Below the pieces are notes generated by a model that was not told the origin of the DNA, ran no database searches, and saw only the letters and a program-made list of their open reading frames with translations. A stretch of 64,000 nt of DNA, from NCBI GenBank assembly GCA_001632435.1, contig KV424057.1, forward strand, positions 20,450 to 84,449, written 5' to 3'. Positions 31,676 to 43,486 of this stretch are shown piece after piece. The DNA is from Calocera cornea HHB12733. Taxonomy: Eukaryota > Basidiomycota > Dacrymycetes > Dacrymycetales > Dacrymycetaceae. The position numbers were made by a program, and so were the translations under genes. How positions within the stretch are numbered: position 1 is the stretch's first letter; each line of letters opens with the position of its first letter.

Positions 31676-33429
31676 ATAGTGGGAAGGGAGAGAGAAGAGA
31701 GGGCGGGCGAGGCTGGCCGATTGGGCGCCTTGTGCGGTTTGGGCGGAGACACGCGCAGGGCGGGAGGGCGCGAGGTGCAGACGGACGGCAGAGGCGGCAA
31801 CCCGAGTCTAAGCCGCTGGCGGGCGGGCACAGCGGCCGCAATCCCCCGCACGTGATCCACCCGATACACATGGCCTCCGACAATGGCGCATTGATGGGCT
31901 CCCTTTGTCCCCGGCATTCCAGTCATCGCGCTTGGGCCACCGTACAGCGCACATACAGTACATGCATGATGGCAACTACTTTGCTACCTAACTGCTGCAA
32001 ACTTGCACAGCGCCCCCCCATGAATTCTGATCCCTCCAAAACCCCGTCGCACACCTCACAGCCATCTCCCATAACCCCACCACATCTCCGAGTCCTCCAG
32101 CCATCCCCTCCTCTCCCACTCCTTCAAACCCGGCATGTGCAGCACGATCTTACCCCAGCCTAGCGCAAGACAAGGCACTCCCTTTGCGCCTGGCTGGGCC
32201 CGGCTGGCCAGTGCGACCCGACGCGCGTGGCGCGCGCACGGCGCTGCAGGCTGCAAGCCATGCTGACTCTGACCGTGTTCGGCGCGGGCTAGGGCGCGTC
32301 TCACCCTCACCCGTCTACGCGAGGGCGCGTCTCACCCTCCCGCCGTTGAGCGCCGAGCGCGCCCTGAGCTTGGGAATGCATTGCTCAGGCGCGCTGTCCC
32401 CGTGGGACATTTCTGGCCGAGCTGGACGGGCATTCCGGGGTGGATGAGCGGAGGGAGGGGTGCGGGTGCGGGTGCGGGTGTGGGACTGGACTGGAATGGC
32501 ATGGCGTTCCACTGGGTACACAGAGCAGAGCAGCACACACTCAGAGCGAGGTGCATTTGCGAGCTGCGAACGAAACGAGTGGTGCGCTGCTGTGCGGTCT
32601 GTACATCGCGTGTACCGTACATACGGCACATACCGCCGCCAATCGCACGCTCGTGAACGCACATCACATCGAGAAGCATCCTCCCCTCCCGCCCCGTGGC
32701 CAACTCCAGCGCACACATACTGTACGCCTACAGCATATACGCACCCATCACCGCATCCTCCTCGGCTCCTCCAGGCTCAGCGCCTGGCCAACAGCGCGCC
32801 GAGCAGCGTCACCTGCGTGCCGTGCAGTCCACCAGTTCGCCCTCTCGAGCACCGCAGCAGCGCGGGAAAGAAGTGAAGCGAAGCGAAAGGACGCACGAGC
32901 CTCCAGGCCATGAACTTGGGCAGTCCGGGGACGGAGGCGCGCGCTTGTCTGCTAGAAACAGCGCATGCCGCAGTTGCAGGAAGCCCGGGTCGGGGCTGGC
33001 AGAGAGGTCGCGGAAGAGCTGCTCTCGTGTGCCCCAGCATCGCACAACTGCACCAGGCCCGACAGTGCGACAGTGCGACAGTGCTACAGTGGAAGAGCAG
33101 GAGTGTGACGCACAGCACAACCCTCCGACCCCTGGCTGATGCTTGATCGGCCCCCGCTCCCCTTCGTCAGCTCCTCCGCAGACTGGACTGGAGCAGCCCC
33201 GGCGCGGGGCCGCACTGACGCACGTAGCGGTCCGTCCTCACGCTCTCCCTCGCATCCATGCAACCCCCCCTGCCATTCGGCTTAATATGGCACATCATTG
33301 AATCTTCCCCATATTGTACTGTACATAGCACCCACCTTCCACACCTTCTCATCCCCCAGCATCGTCCCTTACAAGCCCCACTTTGTCCCTAAATACAACC
33401 CCGTGCTCCCTCCCTACACAAACCGAACC
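31676..33429. other. Gene-free region
   Basis: Upstream region of the F-box/WD40 gene, then DNA with minor repeats: GGGTGC units at 32460-32485 and GTGCGACA units at 33064-33090. No supported gene or RNA was seen. Confidence 0.4.
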
Positions 33430-35960
33430 TAAGGACAATGTGTCGTCTCACAAAGCGGGGGAAGTATAGACAACTTGAGAAGAGGTTGTCCTGGTAGAAG
33501 GCACATGTGGGAGTGAAGGAACGAGGGGCTTGGGCGGGGGTAAGGAAAGAAAGGTAGGCTGTCGGTTAGCCCATTGAGACTCATGAACGCCAGGGGAGGA
33601 GGGACAGTACCGCCGACCTTTGGCGGTGCACCAACTATGCGGCAGGCGGGGCCCGGTGGTTCCTGAGGTGGCAGGCAGCAACTGGTCGTCGGCAAGTGTC
33701 CAGCCCGCAGGCAGTGCTCTGTTTGTGGAGAACTACAGGGAGACAGGCAGAGAGATCCAAAGGATGTAGAGGGTTCATGCCGCACGATGACAGCAGATAG
33801 TTGTAGTAAGACGCGCAACCTGTGCGACTTGCACCAGTGTACCAGCACTGTGGCATGGATCCCTCCATCTCGCCAGAATCTCCTCATAGAGTCGCCACAG
33901 TGCCGTACGAGAGAAGACCACAGGAGCCAGTAGTTCGGAGTACAGTAGGAGCAGCCAGGGAGGAGGCAGGCTGCCTGATCTTACGTTGCCCAACTATGGG
34001 ACTGATGGTGCGCGGCCCCAGTGGTACAAACGCAGACAGGCAGAGACCGCACCTCCCCCCAGCGCGAGCAAGTCCAGCGGCCATAGAGCGCAGGGAGAGG
34101 TCCGATGCCGCGCGAAATGTGCCTTGCGGGATAAACGAAACAGAGTGCTCGGATGTAGTGCCCATGCCATACCCATACAGTGAGTATTAGTCAACACAAC
34201 CGGGAAAAGAGATCTGTGTGAAAGTGAAGCAGCCGTGTGGCAAAGAGCACCCAGCGATTACAAGCCAGACTCCGCTAGTAGACAGTGGCGGTGGGGAGAG
34301 GAGGGGACACCGCACGCGTGAGTCTCCATAATGCCCCCAGCAAAGAGTTGTGCTAGTGATCCAGTCTTCAATGACAAGCCTCAGTGATCCAAAGGGAGGA
34401 GGGGCACTGCCAAAGCTCCAGGTTCTTCCAGACACAGCTGGGGAGCGAGGCTGATGACCCGCGCCAACAGTCGCGACTAGGACCGTGCATGGCAGAGACC
34501 ACATCTCCCCTGAGAAAATAGATCATCGTTCCTAGGCCACTTTGATTCGAGTTACTCCATCAGCCAGGAACGAGGACAAATGATGCAGAGCAGAAAGCCA
34601 GAGACACTGTGCAGTTCTCCGTGAAATACAAACTGCAAAGCGGAAAAACCTCCACTTGTGCAGTAGCACCCAGGGAATGCCACAGGGACTCGTGGCTTTC
34701 TGGCAGAGTGCAAGAGGGAGGGGCAGTTTAGAGTAGTATCTTTGTACATGAGTGTACCGAGTGTAGGCGAACCCAGCCACCTTGTCTGACAACACCACAA
34801 ACTGGGAGCCAGGCCTGACAAGTGACGTTGACCCGCTTCAGTAGATGTCCTCGTCAATATGGCTGGGATCTACCCCACTCAAGGTATCCGCTGGCTGCAG
34901 CAGGTTGTGTAGGCTGACACTGCCAAAGAGGAGGTTGCCAGAGGAAGACGACGTGCCATCGAGCGCTAACTACAACCAACAACTCCGGCAGTGGAGAACT
35001 TACCACCTGCCAGAAGAGGTTGGGTAGTCCAACGCGAATGTACGTTGACTTGATCTGGAAAACAATGGACCTGGACGGCCCAGCTTCCCCGCCAAAGTTG
35101 TCACCTGTAATTCGCGCTTGAAAGCAGGTCATCGGGAAGCCAGTGATGAGGGACCCTTCCAACCATCAGCTTCTTCGAGAGCGATAAAGACAAGGAACAT
35201 ATTGCTCAGAGTGCAGGGTACTGTGAGAAGGGATCTGCACCTCGGACGAGGAGAGCAAGGCGGACACCTAGTAGACAATGCCAAGAAGGAAGCCAAGTAC
35301 CGCGGGTAGACAGAACCGAAGCTCAATGCCTACCCCACCCACCGACAGCGGCGGCGAGACGTGCACACAGCTGCATACATTCGTCCGTCAGTCATGGGGG
35401 CAGCGCTGTGCTCCCAAAGACCACGAAGAAGCAGCTGGGAGCAACGCTCTCCAGCGAGCCGTCGGGGTCGACAGTACCCAGCCCTCGCAGGGAGGGAGAG
35501 GGAGCGGGCCGGGCATGGCCCAACTGGCGCGCCGTTGTTGTGGGCAGCTACTAGAGAGGTGCGCGAGCACGCTCTCACGGCCCACCGAACGGCGCGCCGG
35601 GGTAGGCAGGCCCATGCGCAGGGTGGTCGTCCACAGTCCACCAGCGACGGGAGGGGGTTGAGCCCGGAAGACAGGAGGGAAAACGAGTAGTAGTAGGGGA
35701 GGGAGGGACAAAGGCCGCGCGAAGGGCACATTTGCAAGGGAGGTGGAGGGGCCGAACGAAAGGGGTGTTTTGGGTCGCTCCCGCGCGCAGCGGGTATTTG
35801 TACGGCGGGCGGGTGGCGCCGGCCCTAAAGTTGCAAACTGCAATTTGGGCCGGAGGTGCCGCTCGGCCACAAACCACAGGGGCTGGCATGTCGCACGGCA
35901 CGTGATCGGAAGTCGCCAGAACGTGCACGTGTCTGGCTTCTGTCCGTGTCGGGCGACGCG
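33430..35960 (-). mobile_element. Repeated non-coding element, copy C (inverted)
   Basis: Read on the minus strand, it begins near 35960 with CTGGCGACTTCCGATCACGTG (35901-35921 region). It continues with CCGAGCGGCACCTCCGGCCC, AAATTGCAGTTTGCAACTTT, AGGGCCGGCG, GCCGTACAAATACC, GCGCGGGAGC, TTGCAAATGTGCCC and CAGCTGCTTCTTCG..GGTCTTTGGGAGCA (35411-35440). These match copies B and A in the same order. Downstream DNA to about 33430 contains many stops on both strands and no recognised domain. It is longer than B, so B may carry deletions. No terminal repeats or target-site duplication could be defined by eye. Confidence 0.55.
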
Positions 35961-36062
35961 CGACGACGGGCTTGATGTGGGCAGCATTATGCAGTGGTGC
36001 TTATGTCACTACCTGTGAGCATGGTCATAGTATTACTTATGCGGCTTACTGGGTGCATAACA

Positions 36063-36778
36063 TCACTGCATCGTGCGCACATCCTCCGCCGTCAGCACCT
36101 TCCGATCGCCCAGCAGCTTCGCAACCCTCCCGACGGCGCTGGTCATTTGCCACGCAACGCGCAATGCGCAATACGCATCAGCCCGCCCGCTGTCATGCTA
36201 ACGAGAGAATGAATCGGGGACGTACCAGCACGCAGACAAAGCGCGGAAGGTAAGGGAGCTTCAGGAAGGCGTCGCCGTCGTGGAAGGCGCGCATGACGTG
36301 CAGGAAGGAGGGCTTGCTGACGGAGAACAGATCGCGGAAGAAGCTGCGAGATGCGGTGTTAGTTGCTGCCGGACGTGGAGTTAGGGAAGGGGAGAAGTAC
36401 GAACAGGACTTTGAACTCGGGCTGGTCGGTGATCGGGTCCTGTTCTCCCAGTGACAGTAAGAGAGTGTACATGCTCAGGCGGGGACCGAGTACGCACGTA
36501 GTATGTCCCCCACTCCGTAAAAGCGACCTCGCCCTCCCCCCCCCCCCACCCTCTTGAAACTTTGTACCACCCCGCGCCTGATGAGCGCCTCCTCCGAGCC
36601 CGCCGGGAACCGCTCCCACAGGCCGTCCCGGTAAATATCGAGCAGGCCTGTAATGACCTTGATGTGCTCGTCGTGGTAGTCGTGCCAGTGCGGGGGGACG
36701 AGGAAGGGCGGCTGGCTGAGGTCGCAGTGGCTCCTAAGGTCGGACGGGGATCGTCTCCGGCAGCGGAGACGGTGGCAT
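36063..36778 (-). pseudogene. Cupin-domain protein gene, apparently frameshifted
   Basis: Small cupin-fold protein of the kind with an HxH(x)nE metal site. The ATG at 36778 opens MPPSPLPETIPVRP and then meets TAG. One base over, the frame reads RSHCDLSQPPFLVPPHWHDY, HDEHIKVITG, then AGSEEALIRRGVVQSFKRV. A run of 12 G (C12 on the plus strand, 36536-36547) again shifts the frame before GEVAFTEWGTYY. Two introns (about 36439-36496 and 36345-36402) lead to DPITDQPEFKVL and FFRDLFSVSKPSFLHVMRAF, HDGDAFLKLPYLP. A last intron precedes RVAKLLGDRKVLTAE and TGA 36063-36065. Splice sites and residue conservation are good, so the decay is recent, or one or both shifts are sequencing errors in the homopolymer. 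Substrate unknown. Confidence 0.62.
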
Positions 36779-36979
36779 GTTCAGTTCCAGTGGCGGTGGT
36801 CAGTGCATCAAACACCCGAGCTCAACCGCATATTTAAGAGCGCCGCCCCAGCTGGAGAGCTTCTCCATCCACGAACCGCACTCTTCTGACCAGTCCAAGT
36901 TGACTCTGCAGAAAGTCAAACGCGGGGAGACGTGCGCCCAAGCAACTGTCCGCGGGAATTACGTCACGGGACCCTCCTC

Positions 36980-38480
36980 ATGCGCTTGCCCACGGCGGAC
37001 GAAACGCTGCCCGTCTGTCCGCCCCGACCCCGCTCCTCCTTCTCCTATCCCACCCTGGAGCAGACGAAGCAGGAAGAATGGTCATACCTCGCCGAAGGCG
37101 GCGCTTCTCTCGTCTGCTCCTACACGCCTGGAGCGGTAGGAGTGCATGAGCGGTACGTGGGCAAGGTTCTCCGCCTGAGCAAGACGCGTGTCGTATCGGC
37201 CGACGAGGAAGAGGAGGAGGGGACAAACGCGGTGGAATGGCAGGACCGCGTCATCGCCAGGCTGCTGCCGGAGGGGGTGATTCCCCAGCTTGAGACGGTC
37301 GATCTTGACCCCGCCTGGCTGCAGAAGCTCGCGGAGCGCATAGAGCCGCTGCGGCCTGCGTTCCGGCGAACGGCGGACCAGATCGACCTCACCGCCGCTA
37401 CCGGAGTCCTGGCGGCCGACCTGATTGGGGGGAATGCCATAGCTGTGGAGATCAAGGTGCGCGCTCTTTCACACTATATGCCCTCGCATCGCTGACAGGA
37501 ACGACAGCCAAAATGGGCCTTCCTCCCCTCCCCTCAGCACCTCAGCCCCTCCACGCGCGCCCTCAAGACGCAGCACTGCAGGTATTGCATGCACAAGCAG
37601 CTCCGCGCCCTCTCCTCCAAACCAACCGAGGCAGCATACATCCCCACCTACTGCCCGCTGGACCTCTACTCGGGCGAGGAGAGCAGGGTGCGGCGGGCGC
37701 TCGAGCAGCTGTGGGAGGACTGGATGGCCACGGGGGGGAGGCTCAACAACTTTCGGGTCTTTGTGCGCGGGGAGCGGGTGGACCCGTCTCATGTGCGTCC
37801 TATCGGAACTCTTGCGTCTTGGACATGCGCTGATGAAGCTGCAGCCCGGATCGCTCGCCCGATTGGAACGCTGCTTCCCCCTCTCGTCGGCGAAGCAAGC
37901 CCTTCTTGCCCGCCTCCTGCCCCTGCTCCTCCTCAGCCCCATCCTCCAGAGGCTAAAGCACCTGCAGCGCACGCTCGACCCATGGGACATAGAAGGCCTC
38001 TCCGCCCTCTCCCGCGCGCTGCACCCCTCGTCCCCCCTGGGCGAGGGTCAGACCCAGCCGCGGATGGGGGAGTGGGAGGCTTTCGTGCGCGAGTATTTGG
38101 CCGGGAAGGGCCCGACAGAGGAGGACAAGGGAGGGGAGGAGGAGCTGCGGTGGTGGGTTATGGCGTATACGCTCGGGGCGACGTTCAAGGACTGTTCCCT
38201 CATTGTGCGCCTGCCGCTGCCCGTCGGTCCTTCCGCCGCAGAAACCGAGCCGCTGCAGGACGGGCACGATACGGGGATGGGGCGGGCAGCGGCGGCACCG
38301 GAGGAGGAGGAGGAGGAGGAGGAGGAGAGGGAGGAGGGAGGGGGGCACGGAGAGGGGAGCGTCTGGGTCATCGACACGGGTGTGAAGAGTGTTGGCAAGC
38401 TCCGGAAGTGGGAGGAGCTGGACCGGGAGGTTGTCGAGGGGTTTAGGAGGAGCGGGGCTGGGGGGAGGTGTGTGGAATAA
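36980..38480 (+). CDS. IPK1: Inositol-pentakisphosphate 2-kinase (Ipk1)
   Basis: Phosphorylates Ins(1,3,4,5,6)P5 at the 2-position to make InsP6 (phytate), a nuclear/cytosolic signalling step. The ATG at 36980 is the first in frame, and an N-lobe follows: WSYLAEGGASLVCSY and YVGKVLRLSK, the nucleotide-binding strands. The hallmark VEIKPKWAFLPS is formed across an intron (37457-37507). CRYCMHKQL is the zinc-binding/IP-binding segment. A second intron (37793-37844) precedes PGSLARLERCFPLSS. The late motif ATFKDCSLIVRL contains the conserved Asp of the metal site. The C-terminal region carries an acidic run of about ten Glu and ends ...GAGGRCVE, TAA 38478-38480. It is divergent from the cupin gene, with about 200 bp between start codons. 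Confidence 0.85.
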
Positions 38481-38660
38481 GAGCCTGCATAATCAGCAGC
38501 ATGTATTGTTTAGGCGGCGTTGAGCGCCAGTGATGGGCGGCATGTTGTACTGTATGTATACAATAGATTATCATAATGCCTGTTTATGGAACCGCCTCCG
38601 ACGGTAGTTCTGTACCACGGGCGCCTGCTGGCATCCCCGCCCGCCCGCTCAAGAGCGGCC

Positions 38661-39657
38661 ATGTCCACCGCACCTTCCCCCCTCGCCCCCGTCAAAGCAC
38701 TAATATTCGACCTCATGGGCACGTGCACAAACTGGCACGCGCCCCTGCTCGCCCTCCTCCGCTCCTCACTCCCCCTCCCCGCGCAGCTCAAGGCGGAGGA
38801 CTTACCCCGGCTGGCGGCGGACTGGCGCGCGGGGTTCTTCAGGCGCATCCAGGAGAGCTTCGAGAGAGGGGAGGAGGCGCAGGATGTGGATGCTGTGCAT
38901 CGGCTGGTGCTGGATGGGCTGCTGAGGGAGAGAGGGGTGGGGGACGGGAGCGATGGGACGGGAGGGTGGGGGGAGGAGGTGAGGGAGAGCCTCGTGAGGG
39001 GGTGGCATGTGCAGGAACGTACGGCCCGCACGCTCTGGTCGCGGTCCGAGATGCTGATTGTTCGTGGGCTGACCAGCCTGGCCCGACTCAGTGGAGGGGT
39101 TGGCGAGGCTGCAGAAGAAGTTCATGGTGTGAGCGTACAAGTTGCATCGCGCAGCAGCAGCAGCGCGGCTGACCATCGCACGCCTATCCGGCCAGTATCG
39201 TCCTTGCCAACGGGACAACCCGGCTGCAGCTGGACATCGTCCGCTCCTCCGGGCTGCAATTCGACACCCTCCTGTCCTCCCAGCTGCTCGGGCGTACCAA
39301 GGTCTGCACGCACATCAGGTGCGAGAGATGGAGGTCGTGCTGATTGGTGCGCAGCCGAGCCCGGACATGTACCGCAGAGCGCTCGAGCTGCTCGCCATCG
39401 AGCCTGAACAAGCGCTCATGGTCGCCGCACATGCATATGACCTACGCGCAGCTGCGAAGGTGTATGTCCCCCAGAATCCCTGTTTGTTCGTTGAGATACT
39501 GATCGCGAGAAGGGGCATGAAGACTGTGTATATCCACCGACCGACGGAGGATCCGCAGGAGGACATGTCCAAAGTCCGGGAGGATGTCGACCTGTTCCTG
39601 GATGGGATCTCGCCAGGGAGCGGTCTTATGGCCCTGGCTGATCATCTTGGTGCTTGA
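38661..39657 (+). CDS. HAD-superfamily hydrolase, type II haloacid dehalogenase-like
   Basis: Predicted to hydrolyse a small carbon-halogen or phosphate-bearing substrate through an aspartyl intermediate. The ATG 38661 gives MSTAPSPLAPVKALIFDLMG. The Asp in FDLMGT is the expected nucleophile of the first HAD motif. Spliced landmarks are EPWPDSVEGLARLQKKFM (formed over intron about 39018-39077), the second motif IVLANGTTRLQLD with its Asn/Thr, DTLLSSQLLG and KPSPDMYRRALELL with the motif III Lys. MVAAHAYDLRAAAKVG then holds the motif IV Asp (spliced across a GTATGT..AAG intron near 39462-39513). The end is LADHLGA, TGA 39655-39657. Length (about 255 residues) fits the family. The actual substrate is unknown. 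Confidence 0.82.
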
Positions 39658-39973
39658 GACAGCGAATCCATTCCGCGATGACAGGCGATGGGAACAACAA
39701 CTAATCCATTGTTGCGAGGGCTCAGCAGTGGCCACAGTCAGTGTTCATGCGCGAGTCGCTCAATAAGAGAACCGCGCCTTCATCTTGTTGCACTTCAGCA
39801 TGCGTATACCTCACTGGAACAAGCTGTACTTGTGAAAGACGGCGAGGCATATGTGGCCAAGCAGGGCCAAACTGGGGCAGCACAAGAATCCTGTATATTC
39901 ATTTGCAGACTACATTACGCAACATAGTGGTTACAGAACACATAAAACCCAGGAGAAAAATCATGAACCAAGA

Positions 39974-42924
39974 TTAGAATCCTCCAGAGACGATGCTTGG
40001 CGGCAAATCTCCGGGCTGCGTTCCCCACGTGCTTGGACTACGTCCAAGTGTAAGCTCGAGTGTTCCACCTTTCGAGAAGATATCGTGGTTGATCCAATTC
40101 TTCGTATACGCCTGGCCGTTCAGCTTGGCGCTCTGCACGTATTTGTTGGACCTCGCGCCGTCCCAATTGTGCGCGATTATCGTGGCCTTGGTTCCCGTGA
40201 CAGGATTATTGAACGTGATGGACGGGAACAAGGGCGTCGAAAGCAGATAGGTGTTCTGGCCTGTTCATCTTATCAGCGCGGGATCTGTCGTGCGGTTTTA
40301 GTAACCCACCTGCGACTGGGAAGAGCCCTAAGCTAGCCCAGACAACATAAGAACCCATGGCGCCGCTGTCGTCGTTCCCCGGCAAACCATTGGTGCTCGT
40401 GTTGAAGTTAGACTCGAGCGTGGTCAACACTCTATCAACTGTTTTGTCAGGCCGGCCACCGTAATTGTAAAGGAAAGTGGGCATGAAGCCAGGCTCGTCG
40501 CCAATATCAGAGTATCCGTGCTCAAAGAGCGTATCCAACCGATCCAAGAACGTCGCCGCTCCGCCCATATAGGTGTCAATGATAAACTTCATGTTGTGAG
40601 GGAAGTAGAAGGAATATTGCCCTGTATCGACCAGTCAGTGAACTACCCTAAGATCAGGTTCGAAGCCGACTTACATGACGACGCCTCATAGAATTCACCC
40701 TGATGAGAGCGTTAGGTTTGAGGAAGATATCGACATGAAACGCATGAGGGAACTTACACCCTGTGGATTAAGGTAGCAGCTTGTATGTCCCAATACAGGA
40801 GAACAGAAGCGGGGATCAACGTTCTTGAAGGAACCATTCTGCAAAGTGTACATGAGGAGGTATCGAATGCGGAGTGCGCGAAACACCTACCGCAAATCGT
40901 GGTTGAATGAATCCGGAGAATCCGTCGCTTTCGACGTCCGGGTTCCAGATATTCAGCGACTCCATCGATTTGTTGATATAAGAGTGGTAGCCTTGAGAAT
41001 CTCCCAGCCCCTGAGCAATCAGAGCGATACCGAAGTCATTGTACGCGTATTCCAGTAGGCGGGACGCGCTCCTGTGCGAGTGAAGTTAGAGGGCATCACT
41101 ACAGAATAGTGATTAAGCCACACACCTTCCAACTGTGCTACCGGTGCTCATAGGATCAGTCGAGTCTCCAATAGGGATATAGCCATATTTTGCTCTGCTC
41201 GTAATCCCTCCACGACCCTGGACACCCCAAAGAGTTGACTCGACTGTCGCATCTTTGAGCACAGCAGCATATCCATCCTGCCAGTTGATACCATCTGTAA
41301 TACCCTTAGAGAACGAGTCAGAGAGAAGGTTGTCGGCGTTGCTGCCCTGCGAAGGGTCAGAATATGGTCAACCGTCTGAGACTCGATGGCTTACCCCTTG
41401 CGTAAATCCCATGTCAAGGGACATACGGCAGTCCGGAAGCCATCCGGTATGCCGGTATACATCAATGACCGCTCTGATGACCTCCGCTTGTGCTTGAGGT
41501 TGGACGATGGTCCACAGCGGATGTACAACACGGAAGGAATCCCAGATGCAGTAGTAGGAGTCGTAATATGGCTCTGATGAATCCGGCCAAAGGGGATTGT
41601 CTCCGGTCAGGTTCATCGGAGAGATGAACGATCGATACAGCGAAGACCAGAATAGCGTCTGGAACTCGGTCGAAACGCCTGTTGCGTCCACCTGAATCGA
41701 TGTCAGCAGATCGTTCCATGTTGCGCGAGCGTTCGTCTGCGTGGTGTCGAATCCGGTGGATGTAATCGATGGTATCTCCGATTCTGCGTAGGAGCAAGCT
41801 TTGCCGGTCGACATCCACGAGACGCCGATGCGTGCAACGAAGGAGGAGGTGTCATTTGGCATCTGCAGCAGCGCTCCGAGCTGATCGTCTGAGGACAAGA
41901 TAAGCGGATTTCGGACACGATTCGAGGGCGACGTACTCGCGTTACCGCTACTCGAGAGCGATGTAGCTCCAACGGTGATGTTACCATTCTCATAGATGGC
42001 AAAGTTCGCGACGCTCGGTACATCCATGCAGAAGTACACGTTGTACGTGCCGATACCGAAGCTGGGAATCCATTCGCCGCTCCCCGTCAGGCGGGTGATC
42101 TTCTGGCCCTGCTGCTCGTTGGCCATCCTCACGATGTCAAGATTACCGTTTCCCTGGAATGAGTGCCCGAGATCGTTTGTTAGATCGAAGAGCAGGACAG
42201 GATCCTCAATGGACGAGTTGACCGTAAATCGGTGAATGGCGGCATGATTTGTTGTCGTGACCTCTGCAGTGTACCCGTTCTCAAGGCCGATCGAAAAGTA
42301 TCCTGGGCTACCAGCTGCTGCAATATCAGAACATAGTCAGCTTCACACGTATTGACACTTACTCGCGGAGCCTTCCACTCTAGGAACGACTCGTGAGGCC
42401 TCGCTCGTGACGCAGGTGGTGAGCTCTCCGCTGCATACGATAGGCAGGACCTTGAATTGGCCCATGCTCGCTCCCCCTCCAGTGCCGTCGTCATGTAAAG
42501 GAGAAATACCACTGCAATGATCGGCGCGTAAGTGGGTGGGACAGTCACAAATAACATCAGCATACCGGATCGGTGTTCCATCGGAGACGAAACCGCCTTG
42601 ATCCTCTCCCGACGCACAATCAGCAACCGCCTTGACCCCCGCGTAAGGTCTAACACGATGGTCAACGGAGAGCTGCAACCGATGTGCGTATCCAAACATA
42701 CAGAGTTGAGCCCGCAAACACATGGCCTCCGTTGGTTGTCCCAATGAACGGATCAACTGGACCCAGTCAGTCCACTCATCTTGAAGCAACAGCAGAGAGA
42801 CCGGCTCACCAAATCTGGCCGGGTCCGGGTCCGCTCTGATCACCAGCGCAGCAGTCAAAGGCAAAAACAATAAAAAAGCAAGCAGCGCGCAGACAGACTT
42901 TCCTCCCCGAGACATCATGAGCAT
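39974..42924 (-). CDS. Secreted GH92 alpha-1,2-mannosidase-like glycoside hydrolase
   Basis: Calcium-dependent exo-mannosidase family. The first ATG at 42924 gives MLMMSRGGKSVCALLAFLLF, an N-terminal signal peptide. Family landmarks in order are VRPYAGVKAVAD, GISPLHDDGTGGGASMGQF, YFSIGLENGYTAEVTTTNHA, FDLTNDLGHSF, ARIGVSWMSTGKAC, LFWSSLYRSFISPMNL, YYDSYYCIWDSFRVVHPLW, SWQYSFYFPHN, DIGDEPGFMPTFLYNYGGRP and GLPGNDDSGAMGSYVVWASL, then LFPSITF. There are about ten exons. Several Asn-X-Ser/Thr sites fit secretion. The gene lies convergent to the dehalogenase, 316 bp apart. Likely role is trimming extracellular or fungal mannans. Linkage specificity is inferred from the family. Confidence 0.88.
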
Positions 42925-43486
42925 GGCAGCTATGTGCAGGCACAAGCTGGCATTTGGAAAATGCCTAGCGGGGTGTTGGGTTCATATATGTATGCGGTGC
43001 CTGCCGCTTTGAGGCCGGCCCATCCATAGTCGGATGAGGCATGTCACATGTCGATGTTGGAATGTTTGCTCACGGCATGGGAGAGAACGTGCAGAGCATA
43101 TGCAGTCGAACCGAGTATAAGCCAAACGAACATGCAAGCCGTATTGTACAGAATCAATTGAGGTCATCGCGAAGCAGGTGCATGCCAGGAGGAAGTCGCG
43201 TCGCAACGCGTCGAAGAGAAAGGGACGCGAGGAGAGCATTTCATAGGGGCTTCTTCGGTACAACCGAACCGAACCACGCAAGAACACCTCTTCCAGATGC
43301 TCTCATGACCTTCGATGTTACAACATGTTTGTATTTCAACAAAATTAGGTCGACCTGCCGACCACAAAAGAGAACCAAATACATCTTGTGTGGACATATG
43401 GGGTACCCAAACGAAAGCAAGAAGCCAATAAATAGAAACTCGTTGCAGAAGGCGCCAAAGAAGGACATGCCAAAACGCCCACTGCT
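42925..43486. other. Spacer between GH92 and SH3 genes
   Basis: GH92 promoter side, with a possible TATA-like ATATATG near 42984-42990 on the plus strand, and the 3' flank of the SH3 gene. No coding signal was seen. Confidence 0.4.
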
